A stretch of DNA of 64,000 bases from DATHTC01 sp035456465 (GTDB taxonomy: Bacteria > Actinomycetota > Thermoleophilia > Gaiellales > Gaiellaceae): assembly GCA_035456465.1 (NCBI GenBank), contig DATIDD010000077.1, positions 62,001-126,000 on the forward strand, given 5' to 3'. The notes beneath the pieces are model-generated. The model worked only from the letters and a program-made list of their open reading frames with translations, had not been told where the DNA came from and ran no database searches. Below, one piece after another: positions 41,991 to 49,356 of this stretch; position 1 is the stretch's first letter, and each line of letters starts with the position of its first letter. The position numbers and the translations under genes were made by a program.

Positions 41991-42063
41991 TGCCCCCAGC
42001 GGGATTCGAACCCGCGCTACCACCTTGAAAGGGTGGCGACCTGGGCCGCTAGTCGATGGGGGC
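41991..42063 (-). tRNA. tRNA-Glu (anticodon TTC)
   Basis: A 73-base cloverleaf on the minus strand: acceptor GCCCCCA/TGGGGGC with discriminator A, D-arm CGACTAGCGGCCCAGGTCG, anticodon loop CCTTTCAAG with TTC, T-arm GCGGGTTCGAATCCCGC. CCA is not encoded. A GGAA(A)CCCC/GGGGTTCC hairpin follows its 3' end (41958-41984). Its 3' third is duplicated at 40801-40826. Confidence 0.97.
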
Positions 42064-42097
42064 CCGCGCTGAGGATAGCCGCAGCCGCCGGCTGGAC

Positions 42098-42118
42098 ATA
42101 CCTAGGCAGCCTAGGTAT
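42098..42118. promoter_or_regulatory. PadR operator palindrome
   Basis: ATACCTAGG-CAG-CCTAGGTAT, a perfect 9-bp inverted repeat ending 9 bases before the GTG of the padR-type gene. PadR regulators bind such AT-flanked palindromes and usually repress themselves. On the other strand it lies near the expected -35 region of tRNA-Glu. Confidence 0.7.
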
Positions 42119-42127
42119 TTTGGGAGC

Positions 42128-42442
42128 GTGGCCCGCGACGCACGTCCACAGCTCGACCTCCTCCTGCTCGCGACGCTCGAGCGCGGGCCGGCGCACGGGT
42201 ATCGCGCGATCGAGCTGCTGCGCGAGCGGAGCGGCCGCTACTTCGCCTACCCCGAAGGGACGGTGTACCCCGCGCTCCATCGCCTCGAGCGCGACGGGCT
42301 CGTCTCGAGTCGCTGGTCGACGGGCGCGGGCCGGCGCCGCCGCACCTACCGGCTGACGCGGAAGGGGTCCTCGCTGCTCGCGCGCGAGCGCCGTGAGTGG
42401 GCGTTGCTTGCGCGAGCGGTCGAGGCCGTGCTCGCCGCGTGA
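42128..42442 (+). CDS. PadR-family transcription regulator
   Basis: A 104-residue PadR protein: winged helix LDLLLLATLERGPAHGYRAIELL, then SGRYFAYPEGTVYPALHRLERDGLV and the wing RRRRTYRLTRKGSSLL, with a short C-terminal dimer helix (class 2 type). GTG 42128 is chosen because the operator ends just before it. Probably autorepressing through 42098-42118. Its stop overlaps the GTG of a possible small gene. Confidence 0.9.
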   Translation: MARDARPQLDLLLLATLERGPAHGYRAIELLRERSGRYFAYPEGTVYPALHRLERDGLVSSRWSTGAGRRRRTYRLTRKGSSLLARERREWALLARAVEAVLAA

Positions 42443-42579
42443 CCGTCGACGACTACGACACGCTCGCGGTGCCCGGCCGGCTCTCCCGGCTCGAGGTCGC
42501 CGCCGCTGCGGCGTGGCCGGCGGGGATCGCGGCCGCCGCGCTCGTCGCCGCGGCCGCTCGCCGCGCCTCGAGCTCGTAG
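42439..42579 (+). CDS. Possible small membrane peptide coupled to padR
   Basis: GTG 42439 within the padR stop opens a 46-codon frame: DDYDTLAVPGRLSRLEVAAA followed by a hydrophobic AWPAGIAAAALVAAAARRA and a serine end. GTGA coupling to PadR supports it, but it overlaps the last 127 bases of the convergent metalloprotein gene, whose own C terminus there is low-complexity. One of the two reading frames is probably not functional in the overlap. Confidence 0.35.
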   Translation: MTVDDYDTLAVPGRLSRLEVAAAAAWPAGIAAAALVAAAARRASSS

Positions 42580-42875
42580 GGATTCGATCGGTACGAGCGC
42601 ACGAGCCAGGTCCACGTCACGTGGAGCGGGCGGCGCTGCATCTGCCAGACGTGGCAGAGCTCGTGCGTGACGAGGTCGTCCGAGGCGTCGCGCCGCCGGA
42701 GGAGGATCGTCCGCACGAGCGCGTAGCCGTGGTAGCGCCGGAGCCCGGGGACGCGGAAGAACCACGGGGCGACGACGATCCGGACGCCGCGCAGCGAGAC
42801 GGGCCGCGCGTAGAGGTCGAGCGCGTCGAGCCGCGCCTTGGCCCGCGCGAGCTGCGCGCGGTGCTCCGCGGTCAC
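42453..42875 (-). CDS. Small HELxH zinc metalloprotein (DUF4157-like)
   Basis: A 140-residue soluble protein with the zinc-protease motif HELCH at 71-75 (DDLVTHELCHVWQMQ), followed by SNPYELEARRAA with a possible third ligand glutamate. DUF4157-like and related proteins have this layout and often act as toxins or intracellular proteases; here the sequence is short and plain. The last 35 residues are alanine-rich and may not be conserved. GTG 42875 overlaps the stop of the membrane protein upstream, which overlaps the FtsH-like gene in turn, so three proteins are translationally coupled. Confidence 0.72.
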   Translation of the reverse strand: MTAEHRAQLARAKARLDALDLYARPVSLRGVRIVVAPWFFRVPGLRRYHGYALVRTILLRRRDASDDLVTHELCHVWQMQRRPLHVTWTWLVRSYRSNPYELEARRAAAATSAAAAIPAGHAAAAATSSRESRPGTASVS

Positions 42876-43690
42876 TGGCCGGCGCTGAGGGTGATCGGCG
42901 CGAGCAGCATCACCGCGCTGCCCTCGGGCGCCTGCCGGTACTCGTACGTGAACAGGCGCGGTCGCGTCAGGCGGTCGACCGTGAGGCTCTCGGCCGGGTC
43001 GGTCTGCGTCGCCGTCGGCGGGTGCGGCCGGGACAGGGTCAGCTCGAGCGGGCGATCGAGCTCGGCGTCGAAGTCGCCCTTGCGGAAGAAGAGCGCCGTC
43101 GAGGCGGTCTCCTGGGTCTGCGTGTCCTGGCTCGGCGGCAGCAGGACGATCACCGAGTCGGTGCCGCCGACGTACTTGAACGTGTAGAGCGCGAGCTCGA
43201 GCGCCTCGCGCCGCAGCAGGCGGTAGCGCTCCTGCGACGGCTCGCCCTGGTCGATCGCGCAGTTCTCGCCGAACCCGCAGAGCACGTACATCAGCGCGTC
43301 GTCGGTGGCGACGACCTCGGGATCCTCCGCGTTCTCGTCGGCGCCGATCGCGACCCACCGGATCGGCACCTCGGTGTCGGCGGTCTTGATCGACGGGGGG
43401 CCGCCGAACACGAGCACGAGCTGCGATCCGGAGGGCTGCGTGTAGCGCGAGGCGACGAAGTCGGCGATCTGCTTCGGCCGCTCCCCGTCCTTGCCGTCGG
43501 GCTTCCACGTCGACCAGGCGAGGCCGCTCGTGTGCCGGTCGCTGTCCGACAGGAGGATGGTCGCGCCCACGGCCGCGCCGGCGAGCACGGCGAGGGCGAG
43601 GTAGGCGAGCGCGAAGCGGAGGCGGTGGACCCGCGGCTCCTCGCGCGGGCGTGGGACGAGCGTGTCCGCGCCGTCTTCCCGGCGGGTCAC
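42872..43690 (-). CDS. Membrane-anchored protein coupled to FtsH-like protease
   Basis: A 272-residue protein with a short cytoplasmic head, one membrane helix (about 25-47; LAYLALAVLAGAAVGATILL) and a large outer domain (VASRYTQPSGSQLVLVFGGP, DDALMYVLCGFGENCAIDQG, LLRREALELALYTFKYVGG). The family is unknown to me. GTG 43690 overlaps the FtsH-like stop (GTGA), so both proteins are probably made in equal amounts; it could be an adaptor or substrate selector, as HflK/HflC or SPFH proteins are for FtsH elsewhere (analogy only). Confidence 0.75.
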   Translation of the reverse strand: MTRREDGADTLVPRPREEPRVHRLRFALAYLALAVLAGAAVGATILLSDSDRHTSGLAWSTWKPDGKDGERPKQIADFVASRYTQPSGSQLVLVFGGPPSIKTADTEVPIRWVAIGADENAEDPEVVATDDALMYVLCGFGENCAIDQGEPSQERYRLLRREALELALYTFKYVGGTDSVIVLLPPSQDTQTQETASTALFFRKGDFDAELDRPLELTLSRPHPPTATQTDPAESLTVDRLTRPRLFTYEYRQAPEGSAVMLLAPITLSAGQ

Positions 43691-46047
43691 ACCTTCGGCC
43701 ACGCGTCCTCGCTCGAGTAGTCGATCGCCGGCCGCCGCAGCTCCTGCCGGTCGAGCAGCGCCACGAGGTCGTCGCCGAAGATCTCCTTGCGGTCGATCAG
43801 CTCGTCGGCGATCGCCTGCACGGCGTCGCGGTTCTCGCGCACGAGGTTGTGCGCGAGGACATAGGCCTGACCGAGGATCTGCGCGGCCATCGCGCGCTTC
43901 GACGGGTCGCCGAGCACGCCGCCGATCGGGTTCTGGTCGAACGGGCCACCCGACGACGTCCGGTTCATGATCTGCGTGCCGATCCGCTCGAAGCGCTTCA
44001 TCACGCGCTCGCGGGCCTGCTCCTCGCTCTCGTCGTCCATCGGGGTGACGTCGATCGGCTCGGGGCCCATCGCGGCCGCGCCGACCATCAGCGCCGCCTG
44101 CGCGGTCGCGCTCTGGACGTCGCCGCCGACCCCGCTCGAGTTCTCGCCGTAGAACACGCGCTCCGCGGCCATCGCTCCGAGCGCCCACACGAGGCGCGCG
44201 ACCTCCTCGCTCTGGAAGCGGCTGAAGCGCTCCTCCTTCTCGAGCGCCTGGTGGTGCCCGAGGGAGCCGCCGCGCATCCGGATCGACAGGCGCGTGGACT
44301 CGGCGCCCTCCATGAACACGTGGCCGGCGACGGCGTGCCCGGCCTCGTGGATCGCGACCGCCTCGGTCTCCTTCTGGATGTACTCGATCCCGATCGCGGT
44401 GCCCGACTCGATCGTCGTCATCGCCTCGACGAGGTCGGCCCACGCGAACCGCTCGCGGCCGGTGTGGTGCGCGATCGTGAGCGCCATCGAGCACACCTGG
44501 TCGATCATCGCCGGCGAGTAGCCGTTCGTGATCCGGGCGAGCTCGTCGCGCCGCTGCGGCGTGTCGAGCTCCGGCTCGTGCGCGACCTTGTCGAGGTAGA
44601 GGTCGAAGACGTCGAGCCGGTCGTGCTTCGTCGGGGTGCGGAACCACACGTGCCGCCCCATCCGCCCCGGCCGGATCAGGGCCGGGTCGAGGCGGTCGAT
44701 CGGCACGTTCGTGGCGCCGATGAAGTAGATCTGCTCGCTGCGCGGACGCGGCGGCCGCAGCCGCATCGAGACCGTCCCGATCCGGCGCGGCACGAGGTAG
44801 GTGGCGTCGAGGAAGGTGTTGAGACGGTTCGTCAGCACGCGCTTGCCGAACGGCGGGTTGTCGATTCCGTCCATGACCACGAGCAGCTGGTTCAGCGCCA
44901 GGCCGCCGCCTCCCATCATCCCGCCCGGGAACATGAAGCCGACGAGGCCGTTCACGCGCTGAGCGAAGGCCGCGCCGCGCACGTGCGGCGACTCCGCGCG
45001 CTCGGCGAACAGCCGCTCGCGCCACGCCCGCGTCTCGAGCACGAGGTCCCCGCTCGGGTTGAGCGCGCCGTTCGGCCCGAAGAAGAGGAAGTCCTGGAGC
45101 TCGACGGGCCCGAAGGTGCCGCCGGCGCCGCCCATCCCGGGGTTCAGCGACTGGCGCCGCATCCCGACGGCGTCGATCTCGTCGATGAAGACGATGCACT
45201 GGCCGCCCCACTTGCGCGCAAGCCGCTTCGCCTTCCACGCCACGTAGCGGACGACGATCGCGTCGATGCCGATGAACGTCGCGGCGAAGCCCGATCCCGG
45301 GATCGAGACGAACGGGGAGTTGAAGCCCGTCGCGATGGCCTTGGCGAGCATCGTCTTGCCGGTGCCCGGCGCCCCGAGGAAGAGCAGCCCGCGCTCGCGC
45401 TTGCCGCCGGCGCGCTCGAACGCCTCGCCCGACTGCCAGAGCGCGACGACGCGGCGCACCTCCTCCTTCGCCTCGGCCTGGCCGCGGACGTCCTCGAGCC
45501 GCACGCCCCACTCGGCGTCGCCCGGCTCGAACCCGCGGATCTGCGAGAGGTTCATCAGCAGCAGCGGGCCGAACAGGATGATGAAGTTGAAGATGAGGAA
45601 CAGCGGCAGCATCACCATGAGCGGCAGCACCTGGATCAGCAGCTCGGGGCCTGCCTTGCGCGCGAGCAGCAGGATCGGGACGGCAAGGATCCCGACCCAG
45701 ATCGCGATGCGCAGCCACGAGCGCCAGAACCACACGCGGCGCCGGTTGACGACGTCCTCCTCGCGCAGGCGCCGCGTATCGTCGCCGAAGAGGCTCGGCC
45801 ACGGGATCGCGCGCTTGAACGCGAGGTCGATCATCCCGCGGAAGGCGATCACGAGCAGGAACGTCGCCAGCAGCGACCAGCCGAGCGACCAGCCCTCGAC
45901 CTGGTGCAGCCAGACGAAGGCGGCGGGGCTCGTCAGCAGGGCGACGAGCGTCGCGGAGCGGCGGAGGCGGCGCCACTGGTCCGCGAGGATGCGGGAGGTC
46001 TCGTTCATCGAGGTGCCCGCATCGGACAGCGGTTCCGCCGTCGCCAT
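43687..46047 (-). CDS. Divergent FtsH-type AAA+ membrane metalloprotease
   Basis: A 786-residue FtsH relative (usual length 600-650). It has about four N-terminal helices (33-50, 55-75, 113-130, 138-165) instead of two. AAA domain: Walker A GAPGTGKT (225-232), Walker B CIVFIDEID (284-292), SRH with arginine fingers GATNVPIDRLDPALIRPGR (444-462). Two insertions enlarge it: about 75 residues between Walker B and NQLLVVMDG, and about 40 between that and the SRH. Peptidase: HEAGH at 567-571 and the third ligand aspartate in GGDVQSAT (643). It would extract and degrade membrane proteins. ATG 46047 chosen; divergent from the M48 protease gene. Confidence 0.88.
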   Translation of the reverse strand: MATAEPLSDAGTSMNETSRILADQWRRLRRSATLVALLTSPAAFVWLHQVEGWSLGWSLLATFLLVIAFRGMIDLAFKRAIPWPSLFGDDTRRLREEDVVNRRRVWFWRSWLRIAIWVGILAVPILLLARKAGPELLIQVLPLMVMLPLFLIFNFIILFGPLLLMNLSQIRGFEPGDAEWGVRLEDVRGQAEAKEEVRRVVALWQSGEAFERAGGKRERGLLFLGAPGTGKTMLAKAIATGFNSPFVSIPGSGFAATFIGIDAIVVRYVAWKAKRLARKWGGQCIVFIDEIDAVGMRRQSLNPGMGGAGGTFGPVELQDFLFFGPNGALNPSGDLVLETRAWRERLFAERAESPHVRGAAFAQRVNGLVGFMFPGGMMGGGGLALNQLLVVMDGIDNPPFGKRVLTNRLNTFLDATYLVPRRIGTVSMRLRPPRPRSEQIYFIGATNVPIDRLDPALIRPGRMGRHVWFRTPTKHDRLDVFDLYLDKVAHEPELDTPQRRDELARITNGYSPAMIDQVCSMALTIAHHTGRERFAWADLVEAMTTIESGTAIGIEYIQKETEAVAIHEAGHAVAGHVFMEGAESTRLSIRMRGGSLGHHQALEKEERFSRFQSEEVARLVWALGAMAAERVFYGENSSGVGGDVQSATAQAALMVGAAAMGPEPIDVTPMDDESEEQARERVMKRFERIGTQIMNRTSSGGPFDQNPIGGVLGDPSKRAMAAQILGQAYVLAHNLVRENRDAVQAIADELIDRKEIFGDDLVALLDRQELRRPAIDYSSEDAWPKV

Positions 46048-46098
46048 GGGCGAAGGGTAGTGAAAGACGTCACAGAGCGCGATTTGGTCTTCGGTTAG

Positions 46099-47190
46099 GT
46101 GTCCGTTAAGGAACTGGAGCCGTTCACGGCCGAGCAGGTCGAGCGCGGGGCGCGCTACCACCGGCCCCGGTACCTGGTGCTCGTCGCCGATCTCGCGCTC
46201 GGTCTCGCCGTGCTGGCGGCGTTCGCCTGGTGGCGGCCCGACCTCGGGCTGCGCTGGTGGCTGGAGGCGCCGGCGGTGGTCGCGGTCGTGCTCGTCGTCT
46301 CGTCCGTCGTGACGCTGCCGCTGTCGTGGTGGAGCGGCTACGTCCACGAGCGGCGGTGGGAGCTCTCGACGCAGACGCCGCGCGGCTGGCTGGCCGACCG
46401 GGTCAAGGGACTGGCGGTCTCGCTCGTGCTCGGCGCCGCGGCGGCCACGGGGCTGGTCGCGCTGGCGCGGTGGCTGCCGACCTGGTGGCCGCTCGTGGCG
46501 GCCGTCGCGGCGGCGGCGCTCGTGCTGCTGCTCGGCTTCCTCGCGCCGGTCGTGCTCGAGCCGCTGTTCAACCGCTTCCGGCCGCTCGACGACGAGGCGC
46601 TGCGCGGGGCGCTGCTGGAGCTCGCCGAGGCGGCGGGCGCGCCCGTGCGGGACGTGCTCGTCGCGGACGCGTCACGGCGGACGCGCAAGGCCAACGCCTA
46701 CGTGTCCGGGATCGGCCGCACGCGCCGGGTCGTCCTCTACGACACGTTCCTGGGCGCGGCGGACGCCGGCGCGGTCCGCGTGGTCGCGGCGCACGAGCTC
46801 GCGCACCGCCGGCAGCGACACGTGGTCAAGCTGACCGCGGTGGGCATGGCGGGCGCGGCCGCCGGCATCGGCGTCGTGTGGGCGCTCCTCGGCGAGCGGG
46901 CCGCCGACCCCGACTGGCTCCCGGTCGTGCTGCTCGTGCTCGCGTTGCTGCAGCTCCTCGCGACGCCCGCGCTGGCGTGGCTCTCGCGACGCTACGAGCG
47001 CGAGGCCGACCGCATCGCGCTCGAGCTGACACGCGACCCGGCGGCGTTCGAGCGCGCCTTCGTCACGCTCGCCGACACGAACGTCGCCGACCTCGACCCG
47101 CCGTGGCCCGTCCGCGCGCTCCTGCTGACCCACCCGACGCTGCCTGAGCGGATTCGCGCCGGCCGGGCGTTCGGTAGCGTGGCCGGATGA
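46099..47190 (+). CDS. M48-family (Ste24/CAAX protease-like) membrane protease
   Basis: A 363-residue integral membrane zinc protease. Several helices precede the active-site motif AAHELAHRRQRH (HELAH at 232-236), with the third ligand glutamate in SRRYEREADRIALELT. The LEPLFNRFRPL and KANAYVSGIGRTRRVVLYDT segments are typical of Ste24-like enzymes. Substrates in bacteria are not known, but quality control of membrane proteins is likely, which fits the divergent FtsH-like gene. GTG 46099; stop overlaps the cyclophilin start (ATGA). Confidence 0.93.
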   Translation: MSVKELEPFTAEQVERGARYHRPRYLVLVADLALGLAVLAAFAWWRPDLGLRWWLEAPAVVAVVLVVSSVVTLPLSWWSGYVHERRWELSTQTPRGWLADRVKGLAVSLVLGAAAATGLVALARWLPTWWPLVAAVAAAALVLLLGFLAPVVLEPLFNRFRPLDDEALRGALLELAEAAGAPVRDVLVADASRRTRKANAYVSGIGRTRRVVLYDTFLGAADAGAVRVVAAHELAHRRQRHVVKLTAVGMAGAAAGIGVVWALLGERAADPDWLPVVLLVLALLQLLATPALAWLSRRYEREADRIALELTRDPAAFERAFVTLADTNVADLDPPWPVRALLLTHPTLPERIRAGRAFGSVAG

Positions 47191-47645
47191 CCACAGCCAC
47201 GATCCACACGAACCACGGCGCGATCGAGCTCGAGCTGTTCCCCGAGGATGCGCCGAAGACGGTCGACAACTTCGTCAAGCTCGCGGGCGAGGGCTTTTAC
47301 GACGGCGTCACCTTCCACCGCGTGATCCCCGACTTCATGATCCAGGGCGGGGATCCCACGGGCAGCGGCGCCGGCGGCCCCGGCTACCAGTTCGAGGACG
47401 AGCAGAACGAGCACGGCGTCGTCCGCGGCGCGCTCGCGATGGCGAACGCCGGCCCCAACACGAACGGCAGCCAGTTCTTCATCGTCACCGCCGAGGCCTG
47501 CCCGTGGCTCGACGGAAAGCACACCGTGTTCGGACGGGTCGTCTCCGGGATGGACGTCGTCGACGCGATCTCGTCGCTGCCGCGCGACGGCCGCGACAAG
47601 CCGCGCGAGGCGGTCGTGATGGAGCGGGTCGCGGTCGCCGACTAG
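47187..47645 (+). CDS. Cyclophilin-type peptidyl-prolyl isomerase
   Basis: A 152-residue cytoplasmic cyclophilin. Core motifs: FYDGVTFHRVIPDFMIQGGD, GTGSGAGGPGYQFEDE-like GSGAGGPGYQFEDE, and NGSQFFIVTAEACPWLDGKH, which contain the active-site arginine, phenylalanine and glutamine. It speeds proline isomerisation during folding. Coupled to the M48 gene by ATGA. No signal peptide. Confidence 0.96.
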   Translation: MTTATIHTNHGAIELELFPEDAPKTVDNFVKLAGEGFYDGVTFHRVIPDFMIQGGDPTGSGAGGPGYQFEDEQNEHGVVRGALAMANAGPNTNGSQFFIVTAEACPWLDGKHTVFGRVVSGMDVVDAISSLPRDGRDKPREAVVMERVAVAD

Positions 47646-47681
47646 GCGCGGCGCCGCCTCGAACCGGCACGTCTCCTCGAC

Positions 47682-48590
47682 ATGCACGCCCACGAGCACG
47701 CCCACGGCCTCTCGCGCTCCGCGGGGACACGCGCGCTCGCCGTCGCGCTCGGCCTGATCGTCGCGTTCGCGGTCGTCGAGGTCGTCGCCGGGCTCGCGGC
47801 GGACTCGCTCGCCCTCCTCGCCGACGCGGGCCACATGGTCGGCGACGCGGCGAGCCTCGCGCTCGCGCTCGTCGCCGCATGGGCGGCGGGGCGACCGGCG
47901 ACGCCGCAGCGCAGCTTCGGCTTCCGGCGTGCCGAGATCCTCGCCGCGCTCGTGAACGGCGTGGGGCTGGTGGTGATCGCGACCTGGATCTTCGTCGAGG
48001 CGATCGACCGCCTGAGCGACCCGCCCGAGCCGCTGGGCGGCTGGATGCTCGCCGTCGGGGTCGCCGGCCTCGCCGTCAACGTGGCCGCCGCCCGCGTGAT
48101 GCACGGCGCCGGCAGCGACAGCCTCAACGTCCGGGCGGCGCTCCGGCACGTGCTGGCCGACGTCCTCGGCTCGGTCGGCGTGATCGTCGCCGGCGTGGTC
48201 GTGCTCGCGACGGGGTGGGCCTACGCCGACCCGCTCGTCTCGCTCGCGATCGGGCTGCTCGTGCTCGCGAGCTCGTGGTCGGTGCTGCGCGACTCCGTGG
48301 GGATCCTGCTCGAGGCGACGCCGCGCGGCCTCGACGCCGACGCGGTCGGGAGCGCGATGGCCGGCGTCGAGGGCGTCCGCGAGGTGCACGACCTGCACAT
48401 CTGGACGATCACGAGCGGCTTCCCCGCGCTCTCCGCGCACGTGCTCGTGGCGCCCGTCGCAGACTGCCACGCGATTCGCGCGCAGCTCGAGGAGCTCCTG
48501 CGGGAGCGCTTCGACCTCGCCCACACGACGCTCCAGGTCGAGCACGCCGCGCCCGTCACGGTCGAGCTCTCCCGGCACTTTCGCGGCTGA
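47682..48590 (+). CDS. CDF-family metal cation efflux transporter
   Basis: A 302-residue cation diffusion facilitator with about six helices, exporting Zn2+, Co2+ or similar ions against protons. The metal site in helix 2 is ADAGHMVGDAASL (H and D), paired with HVLADVLGSVGV in helix 5; the N terminus is His-rich (MHAHEHAHG). The C-terminal cytoplasmic domain carries VREVHDLHIWTITSGFPALS, the CzcD-type signature. It stands apart from its neighbours by 36 bases upstream. Confidence 0.94.
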   Translation: MHAHEHAHGLSRSAGTRALAVALGLIVAFAVVEVVAGLAADSLALLADAGHMVGDAASLALALVAAWAAGRPATPQRSFGFRRAEILAALVNGVGLVVIATWIFVEAIDRLSDPPEPLGGWMLAVGVAGLAVNVAAARVMHGAGSDSLNVRAALRHVLADVLGSVGVIVAGVVVLATGWAYADPLVSLAIGLLVLASSWSVLRDSVGILLEATPRGLDADAVGSAMAGVEGVREVHDLHIWTITSGFPALSAHVLVAPVADCHAIRAQLEELLRERFDLAHTTLQVEHAAPVTVELSRHFRG

Positions 48591-48618
48591 GCCGACGCAG
48601 GCTCTAAGCTCACGGCCC

Positions 48619-49356
48619 GTGGGCGCGCTGGACGGGAAGGCGGCTGTCGTCACCGGAGCCTCGAGCGGGATCGGCGCGGCGACGGCGGCGGCGCTGCGCC
48701 GCGAGGGCGCCCGCGTCGCCGGCGGTGCGCGGCGGGCGGGGCGGCTCGAGGCGGACGTGGCGCTGGAGCTCGACGTGACGAGCCCCGAGAGCTGCGAGCG
48801 CTTCGTCGACCGCGCTGTCGCGGAGCTCGGCGGCGTCGACGTGGTCGTCAACGCGGCCGGCCTCGCGCTCGGCCGTGAGCCGTTCTCGCACTCCACCGAG
48901 GAGGACGAGCGGACCGTGTTCGAGACCAACGTCAACGGCCTCGTCAGGATCACGCGGCTCTGCCTGCCGCACCTCCGCGACGGCGGCCACCTCGTCCTCA
49001 TCGGCTCCGTCGCCGGCCGCCAGGCGTACCCGAACGCCGCCGTCTACGTCGCCTCGAAGTTCGCCGTCCGCGGCTTCGCCTACGCCCTGCGGGAGGACCT
49101 CCTCGGCCGCCCGATCCGGATCACGCTCGTCGATCCGGGCCTCGTCGAGACCGAGTTCTCGCGCGTCCGCTTCCGCGGCGACGAGGCGACGGCCGCGGCC
49201 GTCTACACCGGCGTCGAGGCGATGACCGCGGACGACATCGCGGAGTGCATCCTGTTCGCGCTCACCCGCCCGCCGCACGTGAACGTCGACGAGCTCGTGG
49301 TGAAGGCGCTTGCGCAGTCGTCCGGCGGGCGGATCGTGCGGGCGGAGCAGCCGTGA
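48619..49356 (+). CDS. Short-chain dehydrogenase/reductase
   Basis: A 245-residue SDR: nucleotide-binding VVTGASSGIGAATAAAL (NADP-type, with arginines in GGARRAGRL), NAAG motif VVVNAAGLALG, catalytic serine in IGSVAGRQ, and YVASKFAVRG with Tyr and Lys. Resembles YdfG/serine-type 3-hydroxy acid dehydrogenases, but substrate is uncertain. GTG 48619 start. GTGA overlap with the glucosidase gene, in a three-gene operon. Confidence 0.92.
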   Translation: MGALDGKAAVVTGASSGIGAATAAALRREGARVAGGARRAGRLEADVALELDVTSPESCERFVDRAVAELGGVDVVVNAAGLALGREPFSHSTEEDERTVFETNVNGLVRITRLCLPHLRDGGHLVLIGSVAGRQAYPNAAVYVASKFAVRGFAYALREDLLGRPIRITLVDPGLVETEFSRVRFRGDEATAAAVYTGVEAMTADDIAECILFALTRPPHVNVDELVVKALAQSSGGRIVRAEQP

